Source: Callorhinus ursinus (lineage: Eukaryota; Chordata; Mammalia; Carnivora; Otariidae). Taken from it: DNA of 64,000 nucleotides. Numbering within the stretch: position 1 is the stretch's first letter; each line of letters starts with the position of its first letter. Positions 32,901 through 45,461 of this stretch are shown here, piece after piece. The notes under the pieces were generated by a model. That model made no database searches. It was not told the origin of the DNA and worked only from the letters and a program-made list of their open reading frames with translations. Made by a program: the position numbers and the translations under genes. The stretch spans positions 21,732,835-21,796,834 of the forward strand of contig NW_020313005.1 of the NCBI RefSeq assembly GCF_003265705.1, written 5' to 3'.

Positions 32901-33179
32901 GATATAAATGGCTGATTTATTTATTTTATTTCAGTAAATATCCATGTAGCAAGCCAACACAATCAAAATTCCTCCATCAAATTTAGTTCTTTGCTTAAAG
33001 TAACAAATGTTCAAGGGATATGTATTTATTGTAAATGATGATGCTTCTGCTACTGATGTTTCTTCCTCATTTGAGAGGACAGAGTTGATACATTCCCCAT
33101 AGCTTTCACTGAAGTTCCCAGTTTACACAAATAGAGCCCCATAATCCCAACAGAGCATGCTGTATTGATAGCAATCATT

Positions 33180-33410
33180 CACATTTATTGAATACTTACT
33201 TATATATGAATTACTCTTACCATATACCACTCCCTCTTCTGAGAGCATGTACAGATTCATTCAATTCTTTAAACAGTGCTCTTCCAAATTGTTATTTGTA
33301 GATGAGGAAACTGAGTCACAAAAAGCTTAGATAACATCCACGGTCACAGAGCTGCTAAGTACAGGGCCTAGTTTTAACCCAGTCTGGCTTCACAATGCTC
33401 AGCCACATAC
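33180..33410 (-). mobile_element. MIR fragment, minus strand (long copy)
   Basis: CACATTTATTGAATACTTAC, TAGATGAGGAAACTGAGTCA, CACGGTCACAGAGCTGCTAA and GGGCCTAGTTTTAACCCAG give nearly the whole antisense MIR. Confidence 0.75.
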
Positions 33411-33549
33411 TCTGCATCCCTGGGGCCAATAGGTTTGTCATTATCAAGCACCCAAATATTCTGCCTTGACCATGACCATTCCCAACAGTCCTGCTTCCTT
33501 CCATGAGGTTCCACTGAGTAATGTCCCAACCACTTAGGTTAGCACAGAT

Positions 33550-34015
33550 GCTTCCTTATGACCTTATATCTTTCCCTGGAGCTATCTCTTCAGCCTTGTC
33601 TCTCACCACTTCCTTCTTCCCAATGGAAAGCTGTGCTGAGCTGCATAAAGTTTCCCAAAGGGTCCACGCTCATTCTTGCTTCTCTGAATTTATATGACTT
33701 CCCTCGTATGGAGCATCTATCTTTCATTCCTCTATGCCTGGATGACTCCCGCTCACCCAGAAGAACACAGGCCTTTCTTTGAAACAATCTCCCTGTACCC
33801 CCAAGCCCCAAGTACACACACACCAGCCTGGAATGTTAATCTGAGTGTTCTTCTATGAGAACGTTTGTCCAGGTGTGGTCTGGTTGATGGCATCCGTCTT
33901 TTCCTCAACACTAAGTATTCACTATTGGCAATGACCTTATTTCTCCAGCTGATTGTTCAGTGTATTGGTCAAATTAGGAGTTCAATAAAAGTATTGTAAA
34001 TGAATAAGTAAATGA
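33550..34015 (+). mobile_element. L2 fragment, plus strand
   Basis: TCTCACCACTTCCTTCTTCC, ATTCCTCTATGCCTGGATGA and finally GGAGTTCAATAAAAGTATTG with TGAATAAGTAAATGAA match the L2 3' kilobase order. Open frames on both strands inside it are remnants or chance. Confidence 0.55.
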
Positions 34016-34609
34016 AAGCTTCTAGAGGAGAACTGAATCTGCTTGACAATGCCCTGCTGTGTGATTAATTTTCCAAATGTACTGTATGAGAAAGGCAGAG
34101 ACCGCCATTCCTTCTAAGTTGATTTAAATAGTGGAAACAGTAGATATGAAGATCTGCTGTTAATTAAAAAAAAACAAACACTTTCTAAAATTTTGCCTGG
34201 GCACACAACAATTCAATCATTTTAACTTCCCACCTCGTCCATAAAATATCTTGGGAAATATTTTAGACAAGGACAGCAACTCTTGCTGACCTCCTTGGAG
34301 CCAATTTCATTCTTTTGGCACATTTTTAATTGGAATAAACACTGGATCACATACAGTTCTGATTTATTCTGAACTATTTCTTAGGTGTTATTCTTGACTC
34401 TTAACTGGCAGTCCCTTTTAAATGTGTATGTACGATATGTGTTTGCAGCTGTTTCCTCTCAAGGCCTTCAAACTCCATTTCCCTGTTTTGTCGTCCACTG
34501 AATTAGAAATCTTATGGCTCTCTAATTGCTTCTAGAATGACCAATTCAATCTTCTCATATAAGAGATTTGCTCACATAAACATTTGTCTAAGAGATTTAC
34601 CCATAAGGA
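34016..34609. other. Single-copy DNA, no gene seen
   Basis: A/T-rich with no recognisable element. Confidence 0.35.
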
Positions 34610-34800
34610 CTTAGTTTATTCTCACTAAAACCCTATGATGTAGTTTTATTCTTACACCCGGGGTAACTGAGGCACAAAAAAGCTACAGACTGGTGCTTGT
34701 TACATGGCTAGTTACATGGCTAACAAGGGGCGGAGCCAGGATTCAAACCAAGGAGTCACCACCAGAGACCATGCTCATAAACACTACACCACCGTGCCAC
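34610..34800 (-). mobile_element. MIR fragment, minus strand
   Basis: TTATTCTCACTAAAACCCTA, GGGGTAACTGAGGCACAAAA and GGGGCGGAGCCAGGATTCAA are in antisense MIR order. A 12-bp local repeat (TTACATGGCTAG / TTACATGGCTAA) interrupts the core at 34700-34724. Confidence 0.72.
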
Positions 34801-35839
34801 TCATAGGTGGTTATGCTTTAAAGGGTTAAAAAAAATCCTACATAAATGTAATAAAATGATTCACTCACTGAGATAAATGAATAACTGTGTTTTTACCCCC
34901 AACACTACCTCTTACAGGCTATGTGACCTTTAATAGTGCACTGAATTTCTCTTGAACTCTCTCAGGCGATTTTGAACCCTAGCATTTATTTCACTGTTCA
35001 ATGGCTAATAGTGTTCCTTCAGGACATACCTACCTGGGGATAAAAACGTGGGGAGGAAGTTGTGTCTTTATGGCCTGAGTCCCACCTGCTCCTGAAGAAA
35101 CACTTACAGCCATGTCTAGGAATCCCCAATCTATTTCACAAGTCCCAAGGGGCACCTGCTTATCATTTTCCAGTGTTCTTCATGATCAGAATCTGCTTCT
35201 GCTATGAATTCTGGGGGGGGGGGTGTCTCATCCTCACTGCTGTGTCAGTGTGAAGGCTCACAACAAGGAGGCTCTTGCCAAGTGGTCCCAGAGCTGCTCC
35301 TGCCCTTACCTCCAAGACCCTCACAGTCTGCAGACCCTTTCAGTCTCCAGAGCCATGATCACTAATGCACTGGTGTTGAAGGGATGGTTGGGAGTAGCAG
35401 TTTTAGATGCCTAGGAGCTGAGGCTGTTTGACAGAAGGGATGAGTTCCTGCTTTCTGTGCTCTATTCCATTAAACAGATATCAAAGCTATACCATCTTGA
35501 TGACTTAATTCTCACATGGAGTTGAGTTAATTAGTTCTTAACAGTTTCATACTTGTAGCTGTTTTTTTTTCTAAGTTTATGAAAAGTAAATCAATGAACA
35601 AATCTGAGTAACAGAGAGTATATTTTGCTAAGAATCTCTAACTCTTCTCTGATGTCTGAGGCATTGTCATTGGATAAAGGTCATGTACCTGACATTTATT
35701 TCTTTCTGTTGAATTGTTCCTCATTCAACCCACTAACCAATATCAGGATCCTGGTCATAAACACAACTTGAAAGTATACTATGTAAATCCCCCAACTGTG
35801 GACAACACAGTACTCTCTTCCTTGATGGCAAGTAGTAAG

Positions 35840-35884
<45 letters not shown>

Positions 35885-38239
35885 TGTGTGTCTGTGTGTG
35901 TGCATGTGCATCTTCCTCCAAAAGGAAGAAGGACATAGTCACTAATACGGGGTATGAACATGAAGGTGAGCATAAACCAGAAAGTATAAGACAACACTAA
36001 CATTAAAAAAAATTTCTATATTTTGGCATTCCTAAATTTGCTGAAATCAAACCTGATTTCCTCATTTGAAGAAGACAAACTAAACTAGATGAAGACAGCT
36101 TCAAGCCCAAAGCAGCTGGCTAGTGTGTGAGGTTCCCTACCATTTAGCCGAAATACCTTGCAGACATCATGAAGACGAATACAGTTAACTGCCCATTGAA
36201 AACAAATTCCAGGCACACAAGACCTATTGGGAAGTGAGCATTTGGCCCTCTGACAGGCCATTGCCAGGTGGCCCTGATGCTGGCTACACACCTGGGTGGA
36301 GCAGATGAGCACCACCCTGTACTCGGACGTTGGGCCATGTGCATTTGCCATGATGCCAGGAGGAGTCTGGCTCCAGCAGGAGCACACAGCATCTCCTTTC
36401 ACTTCACAGTAAAAGCTGCAATATAATTTATTCAGGATGGGCCCAGATTCTTAATTGGACAGGTGTGTGAGAAAACTCTGGCTGTGAGCACAGCGTGTTC
36501 TACTATCGAACTTTTCTGTCGACATCCTTTCAGCACTTCCTGTCAGGCTAACCTTAACTCTGTTGGGTCAGCTGCTGGCAGGTGGCAAGGCTGGCCAAGA
36601 ATGAGAGAAGTTGTGAAAAAATCAAACACGAACCCACAGGACTGGTTTTTTTCCCCCTATTTTCTCAAGTTTCCAAAGGCCAAAGGAAAATAAAAGGAAG
36701 CTCTCATCTCTTCGTTCTCTAGGATCTGTTGTACTGAATCACCGTCTGCTGACTTTCATTCGTTAACTCTTTCCCAGATGCATCTCTGTCACCTTGAAGA
36801 CATGTAGAAATGGAGTTAGGAGAGAGAAGGGAGCAGAAGGGAGAAAGTAAGGAAGAGGGGAGAGAGAAAGATTTCCTTTAATTCCCGGAGAGTTAGAATC
36901 ATCGAAGGATTCAGATGAGATTTTTTTTTTGCAGAGGTGGAAATTCAAAGGAGAAAGATAAGGAAGAGGAGGGGAAGGAAAGAGAAGGAAATGTGCATTT
37001 ATTCACTTAACATTAGGTACAAGGGACTGTGTTAGGTTTTTGTAAATATCCAACATCCTTCTTCACTCCCATTTCAAGGTGGGGGGGAAACCTCTTCAAA
37101 TACAATATCCTGCACCATTCATTCTCATGCATTCTAGTTCACGAAGGGACTGGTCACCTAGGTTTCACTTTTGCCTCTAGCATTGATATCCATTGTGTGA
37201 TTTTGAACACTGATCATTACTTTCATATATCTAATTTTCCCTAATGGGGAAAATAGATTAGGAATACTATACTAGCCCTCCCCTGAGAATGTACGTAAGA
37301 AATACTGCCTCTAAGAAATATCAATGGAATGGGGTCTAGCTGTCTACAGAATGTTATTATTGATGCTGTTTTGGAAGGCACTCATGGTTATCCAGCCTGG
37401 GAACCAGGCCAAACTGAAACTACACCACTTTTCCTCTGAACAATTAAGTTGTTGCTATTTATCACTCCCCAGAAATAATGTCTCCCACACTGTATGTTAG
37501 GTGTGCAGATTGGGCATATGGCTCCCAGGTAATTACAATCAAATGCTCTTGAGCTTAACATGCCCCTGAGAATGTCATGAACTCCCACCAACTCAGCCAG
37601 GGCAACAGAGGTCGAAGAGCCCAAATGCTACTCCATGAGTGTGCCATGCTGGCTCACCCCATTTACCTCATGTGTGATGGCTGTTCCAGGAAGAATGACA
37701 TATTCCTTACCCACAAAAATGGTTTCAGCTCTCTAGCGCCCTGCTGGATCTTCCAGTGATAGAAAAAGTTACAGCTCATCTTCCCCCTGAAGAGCACTAT
37801 CAGCAAAAGAAGTTAGACAAAACTAGCTGGCCTTGTATGGATACAGTGCAAAGCTCAAGCTTCCCAGGTGACTTGCGACTTTGGAGCTAGCCTAAGTGAC
37901 AAAGCCCAGCAGACTTCAGCTGGTCTCTATGTCCACAACAGGCTGCAAGAGCTCATAATGCATCTAATGAAAAAACTTCCCTTAAAGTTGATCTGTTTTA
38001 CACACTTTAATTTCAGTTGATGGGCAGATTTAAAAGTGTGGTATTTTTTCCTCACCCCTGCATTTTCCTAAAACAAGGCAACCCAAGTAAAATAATTACA
38101 TCTGTACAAATAAATCCCAAGAAAGATATTGGAAATTGTGTTAAGATTTAAATTTATTTGAAGGTGATAAAGTAGCAGGGAGAACCTAGAGGAGGTAAAG
38201 CAGAAAAAAAAGTGATTATGGGAAATAAGGAATATGCTT
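34801..38239. other. Mainly single-copy DNA, no gene proven
   Basis: Contents are an 11-G run at 35213-35223, a (TG)n repeat (listed), a 105-codon minus-strand open frame at 36402-36085 in low-repeat DNA, and two near-pure A/G tracts at 36817-36870 and 36949-36991. I see no recognisable protein domain. Confidence 0.4.
35842..35902. repeat. (TG)n microsatellite
   Basis: About 20 pure TG units then TG with TCTG interruptions. His/Thr-rich and Cys/Val-rich frames across it are artefacts. Confidence 0.95.
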
Positions 38240-38254
38240 CTCACAGATAAGTTC

Positions 38255-38454
38255 TGTTTTTTTTTAAGATTTATCTGTTTTAAAGAAAGAGAGAGGAGAG
38301 AGAGAGAGAGCACATGCACAGAAAGGGGAGGGGCAGAAGGAGAGGGAGGAAAGCAGACTCCCCACTGAGCACAGAGCCCCACATGGGGCTCTATCCCATG
38401 ACCCCGAGATCATGACCTGAGCCAAAATCAACTGACTGAGCCACCCAGGCACCC
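38255..38454 (-). mobile_element. Can-SINE, minus strand
   Basis: Reversed tail TTTTTTTTAAGATTTATCTG, GA-rich segment and TGAGCCACCCAGGCACCCC. CTCACAGATAAGTT (about 38240-38254) and CTCACAGATAAATT (38455-38468) are a TSD with one mismatch. Confidence 0.94.
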
Positions 38455-38534
38455 CTCACAGATAAATTTCTAAGGTCATGATGGAAAATACTGGTTGCAT
38501 AACAATAATGGTACTAATCATAGTTATATATATA

Positions 38535-38680
38535 TATCTAACATTTGAGTCCTTATTCTGCCAACAACTTTACATGGACTGTTTCATGTAATCCTCAAAC
38601 CATTCTACAATAACTTATTATTTCCATTTTAGAACTGGTGTTAAGAACACTGAAGTTAGAAATACAGAAAACAATTTACA
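38535..38680 (-). mobile_element. MIR fragment, minus strand
   Basis: CAACAACTTTACATGGACTG, TCATGTAATCCTCAAACCAT and ATTTCCATTTTAGAACTGGT match antisense MIR. Confidence 0.58.
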
Positions 38681-39065
38681 CGCTCAAAATGTTTTCTTTT
38701 TCCCATTTTATCCCTTTCTAATAATGTATTCTCTAGAACTGTAGCTTTTAAACGAGGACTCTGGGTTGAGATATGAGCTAAAGATACTGGAAAAATTTAG
38801 TTTGGAAAGGACAAAGTATTGCTTGGAAGATGGGAGATCAGGGGAAACAAGTGCTTGTGTTTTCAGATGCTGGAAGGGACTCTAGAGATCTTGAACTCAG
38901 TGCATCTGCCTCTAGGAAGAGTCTTATCCCAATTCAGAAAAGATGAGATTGCTTCTCTAGAAAACATAACCCAGAAACGAAGAAAAAACAACTATGGTGT
39001 TATGGTGAACATGGCTCCGCATCCAAATATTCACTCTCTGTAATGCTGCTCTTCTTCTTCCATGA

Positions 39066-39108
<43 letters not shown>

Positions 39109-39477
39109 GCATTAAAATGTCATGATCCACATGGACTAGGGATGATACTGGCAAACTGTGACATGAAATAAGTTTTAGTGTTTCTCACCCGACTAAAAAA
39201 TGCTGAAAGAAGTTAGGCATCTTTTACTTATTCAGAGGAACTTCATACCAAAGCCTCTAAAAAATTAAATCATCCAAAATAGGAACCATCAGCTTTTTCT
39301 CCTAACACTCCTTTTTATTCCTGCTTCTTAGATTGCTCAGCAAAGCTTCCCTAACTCTCACAGTTGATTTCATCACTTGAGTAATCCGCTAAAAGCATTT
39401 TTTATAACATATTTCATATGAATGATGTTTATATAACTATGTGTTGATATATGTTTTTTTTTTTTCCAAATAGACCG
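38681..39477. other. Single-copy DNA with a (TG)n repeat
   Basis: No gene or transposon is recognised apart from the listed repeat. Confidence 0.4.
39067..39105. repeat. (TG)n microsatellite
   Basis: About 19 uninterrupted GT units. Confidence 0.95.
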
Positions 39478-39596
39478 AACTCTGTGAGAGCAGGAACTGC
39501 ATCTATTTTTGTTCAGTGTTCTATATCAAGGACCTAACACTATGCATGGCACATAATATGTGCTTAAAAAATATCTCTGCAAGGAATGAATGAATG
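39478..39596 (+). mobile_element. L2 3' end, plus strand
   Basis: CTCTGTGAGAGCAGGAACTG, TGCATGGCACATAATATGTG and the terminal GAATGAATGAATG are classic L2 end motifs in order. Confidence 0.8.
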
Positions 39597-39929
39597 TACA
39601 TACCTTGTTTCAGTTAATAGATTGATTTTAACATAGTCATACCTAATAAATATAAATTGTTCCTCAGTATGCTTGAACATGGGACCAAATCACCAAGACC
39701 AATTGACTCCTCCTCTTCAACATGTCTAAAACCATACTCTCCTTTACATCTTCTCATGACATCAGCGTGTGTTATATGCAATGTTTCTGCATTTGAAGTA
39801 TTGGAAAAACCTTTAGCTAACCCCCCAGCCTTCAGCTTTTCCAAATCCAGTCAGTCCTGAACTAGTTATAAGACATGGCACTCATCGACATAAGGCCCAT
39901 AACCCTGTCCCACTGGATTCAATCAAGAT

Positions 39930-39944
39930 CATCCCTCTGTTTTT
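39930..39944. repeat. TSD of L1-D, left copy
   Basis: CATCCCTCTGTTTTT, repeated at 45462-45476. Beyond it the poly-T tail makes the limit fuzzy. Confidence 0.88.
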
Positions 39945-40399
39945 TTTTTTAATTTTTTATTGTTATGTTAATCACCATACATTACATCATTAGTTTTTAA
40001 TGTAGTGTTCCATGATTCATTGTTTGTGCATAACACCCAGTGCTCCACACAGAACGTGCCCTCTTTAATACCCATCACCAGGCTAACCCATCTCCCCCTC
40101 CACTCTAGAACCCTCAGTTTGTTTTTCAGAGTCCAATGTCTCTCATGGTTCGTCTCCCCTGCCGATGTCCCCCCCTTCATTTTTCCCCTCCTGTTATCTT
40201 CTTCTTCCTTTTTTTTAAACATATATTGCATTATTTGCTTCAGAGGTACAGATCTGTGATTCAACAGCCTTGCACAATTCACAGTGCTCACCATAGCACA
40301 TAACCTCCTGTCTATCACCCAGCCACCCGATCCCTCCCACCCCCAAACACTCCAGCAACACTCAGTTTCTTTCCTGAGAAAGAAACTCATATCAGTGAG

Positions 40400-43300
40400 G
40401 TCATATGATACATGTCTTTCTCTGATTGACTTATTTCACTCACCATAACACCCTCCGGTTCCATCCACGTCGTTGCAAATCACAAGATCTCAATCCTTTT
40501 GATGGCTGCATAATATTCCATTGTGTATATATAACACATCTTCTTTATCCATTCATCTGTCTATGGACATCTTGGCTCTTTCCACAGTTTGGCTATTGTG
40601 GACACTGTTCCTATAAACATTGGGGTGCACGTACCCCCTTGGATCCCTATATTTGTATTATTGTGGTAAATACCTAGAAGTGCAATTGCTGGATTGATGG
40701 GAGCTCTGTTTTCAACTGTTTGAGGAACCTCCATACTGTTTTCCAGAGTGGCTGCACAAGCTTGCATTCCCACCAACAGCGTAGGAGGGTTCCCCTTTCT
40801 CCGGATCCCTGCCAACATCTGTCGTTTCCTGACTTGTTAATTTTAGACATTCTGACGGGTGTGAGGTGGTATCTCACTGAGGTTTTGATTTGGATTTCCC
40901 TGATGTCGAGTGATGTTGAGCACTTTTTCATGTGTCTGTTGGCCATATGGATGTCTTCTTTGGAAAAATGTCTGCTCATGTCTTCTGCCCATTTTTTGAT
41001 TGGATTATTAGTTCCTTGGGTGTTGAGTTTGATAAGTTCTTTATAGATTTTGGATACTAGCCCTTTATCTGATATGTCATTTGCAAATATTTTCTCCCAT
41101 TCTGGCAGCTGTCTTTTGGTTTTGTGGACTGTTATTTTTGCTGTGCAAAAGCTTTTTATCTTGAAGAAATCCCAATAGTTCATTTTTCCCTTGCTTCCCT
41201 TGCCTTTGGCGATGTTTCTAGGAAGAAGTTGCTGCGGCTGAGGTCGAAGAGGTTGCTGCCTGTGTTCTCCTTTAGGAATTTGATGGACTCCTGTCACACA
41301 TCTAAGTCTTTCAACCATTTGGAGTCTATTTTTGTGTGTGGTGTAAGGAAATGGTCCAGTTTCATTCTTCTGCATGTGGCTGTCCAATTTTCCCAACACC
41401 ATTTGTTGAAGAGACTGCCTTTTTTCCATTGGACATTCTTTCCTGCTTTGTCATAGATGAGTTGACCATAGAGTTGAGGGTCCATTTCTGGGCTCTCGAT
41501 TCTGTTCCATTGATCTATGTGTTTGTTTTTGTGCTAGTATCATACTGTCTTGATGATGACAGCTTTGTAATAGAGCTGGAAGTCCGGAATTGTGATGCCG
41601 CCAGCTTTGCATTTCTTTTTCAACATTCCTCTGGCTATTCGGGGTCTCTCTTCTGGTTCCATACAAATTTTAGGATTATTTGTTCCATTTCTTTGAAAAA
41701 GGTGGATGGTATTTTGATGGGGATTGCATTGAATGTGTAGATTGCTCTAGGTAGCATTGACATCTTCACAATGTTTGTTCTTCCAATCCATGAGCATGGA
41801 ATGTTTTTCCATTTCTTTGTGTCTTCCTCAATTTCTTTCATGAGTATTTGATAGTTTTCTGAGTGCAGATCCTTTGCCTCTTTGGTTAGATTTATTCCTA
41901 GGTATCTTATGGTTTTGGGTGCAATTGTAAATGGGATCCACTCCTTAATTTGTCTCTCTTCTGTCTTGCTGTTGGTGCATAGGAATGCCACTAATTTCTG
42001 TGCATTGATTTTATATCCTGCCACTTGACTGAATTCCTGTGTGAGTTCTAGCAGTTTTGGAGTGGAGTCTTTTGGGCTTTCCACATACAGTATCATATCA
42101 TCTGCAAAGAGTGAGAGTTTGACTTCCTCTTTGCCGATTTGGATGCCTTTGATTTCTTTTTGTTGTCTGATTGCTGTGGCTAGGACTTCTAATACTATGT
42201 TGAATAGCAGTGGTCATAGTGGACATCCCTGCCGTGTTCCTGACCATGGTGGAAAGCTCTCAGCTTTTCCCCATTGAGAATGATATTTGCTGTAGGTTTT
42301 TCATAGATGGCTTTTATGATATTGAAGTATGTACCCTCTATCCCTATACTCTGAAGAGTTTTGATCAAGAAAGGATGCTGTACTTTGTCAAATGCTTTTT
42401 CTGCATCTATTGAGAGGATCATATGATTCTTGTTCTTTCTTTTGTTAATATATTGTATCACGTTGATTGATTTGCAGATGTTGAACCAGCCTTGCAGCCC
42501 AGGGATAAATCCCACTTGGTCATGGTGAATAATCCTTTTAATGTACTGTTGGATCCTATTGGCTAGTATTTTCGTGAGAATTTTTGCATCCATGTTCATC
42601 AAGGATATTGGTCTGTAATTCTCCTTTCTGATGGGGTCTTTGTCTGGCTTGGGGATCAAAGTAATGGTGGCCTCATAAAATGAGTTTGGAAGTTTTCCTT
42701 CCATTTCTATTTTTTGGAACAGTTTCAGGAGAATAGGTATTAATTCTTCTTGAAATGTTTGGTAGAATTCCCCTGCAAAGCCACCTGGCCCTGGGCTTTT
42801 GTTTGTTGGGAAATTTTGGATGACTGCTTCAATTTCCTTAGTGGTTATAGGTCTGTTCAGGTTTTCTATTTCTTCTTGGTTCCGTTTTGGTAGTTGATAC
42901 ATCTCTAGGAATGCATCCATTTCTTCCAAGTTATCTAATTTGCTGGCATAGGGTTGCTCATAATATGTTCTTAAAACTGTTTTTATGTCTTTGGTGTTGG
43001 TTGTGATCTCTCCTCTTTCATTCATGATTTTGTTGATTTGGGTCATTTCTATTTTCTTTATGATAAGTCTGGCCAGGGGTTTATCAATCTTGTTAATTCT
43101 TTCAAAGAACCAGCTCCTAGATTCGTTGATTTGTTCTACTTTCTTTTGGTTTTTATTTCATTGATATCTGCTCTGATCTTTATTATTTCTCTTCTCCTGC
43201 TGGGTTTAGGCTTTCTTTGCTGTTTTTTCTCCAGCTCCTTTGGGTGTAGGGTTAGGTTGTGTATTTGAGACCTTCTTGTTTCTTGAGAAAGGCTTGTATT

Positions 43301-43861
43301 GCTATATACTGTCCTCTCAGGACTGCCTTTGCTGTATCCCAAAGATTTTGAACAGTTGTGTTTTCATTTTCATTGGTTTCCATGAATTTTTTTAATTCTT
43401 TAATTTCCTAGTTGACCCATTCATTCTTTAGTAGGATGCTCTTTAGCCTCCATGTATTTGAGTTCTTTCCAACTTTCCTCTTGTGATTGAGTTCTAGTTT
43501 CAAAGCACTGTGGTCTGAAAATATACAGGGAATAATCCCAATCTTTTGGTACTGGTTGATACCTGATTTGTGACCTAGGATGTGATCTATTCTGGAGAAT
43601 GTTCCATGGGCAATAGAGAAGAATGTGTATTCCGTTGCTTTGGGATGGAATGTTCTGAATATGTCTGTGAAGTCCATTTGGTCCAGTGTGTCATTTAAAG
43701 TCTTTATTTCCTTGTTGATCTTTTGCTTAGATGATCTGTCCATTTCAGTTAGGGGGGTATTAAAGTCCCCCACTATTATTGTATTGCTGTCAATGTGTTT
43801 CTTTGCTTTTGTTATTAATTGCCTTATAGAATTGGCTGCTCCCATGTTCGGGGCATAGATA
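40400..43861 (-). pseudogene. L1-D ORF2p remnant (endonuclease, RT, C-terminus)
   Basis: This is the most complete ORF2 in the window. Frame 43845-43408 carries endonuclease motifs IIVGDFNTPLTEMDRSS and SDHSALKLEL. Frame 43046-42195 carries the reverse-transcriptase start ([67 protein letters not shown]), then a frameshift near 42255. The catalytic FADD block is readable at about 42095-42110, followed by frame 42096-41635 ([20 protein letters not shown]). Frames 41429-40674 and 40818-40561 give the C-terminal part ([19 protein letters not shown]). The N-terminal endonuclease third is missing, and frameshifts and stops make it inactive. Confidence 0.9.
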
Positions 43862-44439
43862 TTTTTTTTTTTTAATTTTTTATTGTTATGTTAATCACCA
43901 TATATTACATCATTAGTTTTTGATGCAGTGTTCCATGATGCATTGTTTGTTCATAACACCCAGTGCACCATGCAAAACGTGCCCTCCTCAATACCCATCA
44001 CCAGGCTAACCCATCCCCCCACCCCCCTACCCTCTAGAACCCTCAGTTTGTTTTTCAGAGTCCATCATCTCTCATGGTTCGTCTCCCCCTCTGACATACT
44101 CCCCTTTTCTTCCTCTCCTGTTATCTTCTTCTTTTCCTTTTTTCTTAAAATATGTTGCATTATTTGTTTCAGAAGTACAGATCTGTGATTCAACAGTCTT
44201 ACACAATTCACAGCGCTCACCGTAGCACATATCTTCCCCAATGTCTATCACCCAGCCACCCCATCCCTCCCACCCCCGACCACTCCAGCAACCCTCAGTT
44301 TGTTCCTGAGATTAAGAATTCCTCATATCAGTGAGGTCATATGATACATGTCTTTCTCTGATTGACTTACTTCACTCAGCATAACACCCTCCAGTTCCAT
44401 CCACGTTGTTGCAAATGGCAAGATCTCATTCCTTTTGAT
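43862..44439 (-). mobile_element. L1-E: truncated L1 3' end inside L1-D
   Basis: Poly-T at 43862-43873 and TTAATCACCATATATTACAT mark a reversed L1 3' end closely related to that of L1-D (39945-40480). It stops at TCTCATTCCTTTTGAT (44439), inside the last ORF2 codons. Its left flank is the L1-D endonuclease region, but its right flank is L1-D 5' UTR, and no TSD is visible. This fits insertion together with deletion of target DNA. Confidence 0.86.
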
Positions 44440-45461
44440 AAAGCCATGAATTCTATGTGCAGTATTCCCCTAGCACTGGAGTTCTGCAGTTCTCCCTGAT
44501 CGGTAAACTTGGTCTTGGCTGGCTGTTCCTGCTGATCTTCTGGGGGAGGGGCCTGTTGCCGTGGTTCCCAAATGTCTTTGCCGGAGGCAGAATTGCCCCA
44601 CACTTTTCGGTCCGGGCTAAGCAATCTGCTCCGGTTTGTTCTCAGGAGCTTTTTTTCCCTGCAAGCTTTCCGTACAGCTTTGGAGGACCAGAGTGAAAAT
44701 AGCGGCCTCCCAATCTCCGCCACGGAGGAGCTGAGAACTCGGGGCCCTGCTCCTCAGTGTGCCCCCAGAAAAAAAGCAGTCACTCCCGTCTCCCTGGTCT
44801 CCGGCGCACTCCGTGCTCACCCGGCCTGTGACCGATCATTTCTATCTCTGGCACCCGACCCCATGTGTAGTCTCCAAACCCAGCAGATCCCTGTGGTGCG
44901 CTCCCGTGCCGCTCCTCCCGGGGGAGGAAGGGGAGTCTCCCCAGATCTGCCGCTTGTTGGGTCCCTGCTGAAGGAGCAGTGGCCCGACTGGGCCCGCAGA
45001 TCACAGTTTATGGCAACCCCGAGCTGAGAGCCCGTGCCTCGGCTCCGTCTCTGCAGCCGCCTTCCCCGCTCCGATACCTGGGAGCTCTGCCACACTCAGG
45101 CACCCCCGGTCTTTCTGTGACCCCGAGGGTCCTGAGACCACTGCAGCGATGTCCCTCAGTGGATCCGACTTCTAAAAGGTCCGATTTTGTGCTCCGCGGC
45201 TCTATCACTTGCCAGAAGCGGCCGACGGAGTCCCCCTCCCCCGCCGTCTATCCTCCCGAATATCGCCTCGGATTCACTTCTCCGCACGTCCTACCTTCTA
45301 GTAAGTGGTCGCTTTTCTGTTCAGAGAGTTGTTGCTATTCTTCTCTTCGATCTCCTGTTGAGTTTGTCAGTGTTCAGAATGGTTTGATCCCTATTCAGCT
45401 GAATTCCTGAGACCAGAGGAAGTCCAAGTCTCTTACTCCTCCACCATCTCGCTCCGCCCCC
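44440..45461 (-). promoter_or_regulatory. L1-D 5' UTR (distal part)
   Basis: Homologous to 1774-2838 of L1-A over its length (shared plus-strand blocks TGCAGTATTCCCCTAGCACT, CTGCAAGCT, TCCGATTTTGTGCTCCGCGG). L1-A has about 36 extra bases near 2484-2520. CpG-rich. The YY1-like site at the 5' end reads CGAGATGGTGG and seems decayed. Open frames such as 44572-45027 are GC-rich chance frames. Confidence 0.82.

Larger units (their letters stand above)
39945..45461 (-). mobile_element. L1-D: LINE-1 with intact ends, internally replaced by L1-E
   Basis: On the minus strand the element starts with a G-rich 5' UTR at 45461. It holds 1 kb of 5' UTR, then L1-E (44439-43862), then ORF2 from the endonuclease IYAPN block to its end, a ~0.45-kb 3' UTR and a poly-A tail at 39945. 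Matching 15-bp TSDs sit outside both ends, so the outer element entered as one full-length copy. Compared with L1-A, the rest of the 5' UTR, all of ORF1, the spacer and about 113 codons of ORF2 are gone, roughly 2.06 kb. Confidence 0.9.

Noticed and set aside
35696..36003. His/Thr- and Cys/Val-rich frames
   Set aside because: Translations of the (TG)n repeat in different frames.
44440..45461. Spliced L1 (5' UTR joined to a 3' exon) as explanation of L1-D/L1-E
   Set aside because: No GT splice donor is present at the 5' UTR break, L1-E has its own poly-A, and ORF2 resumes after it.
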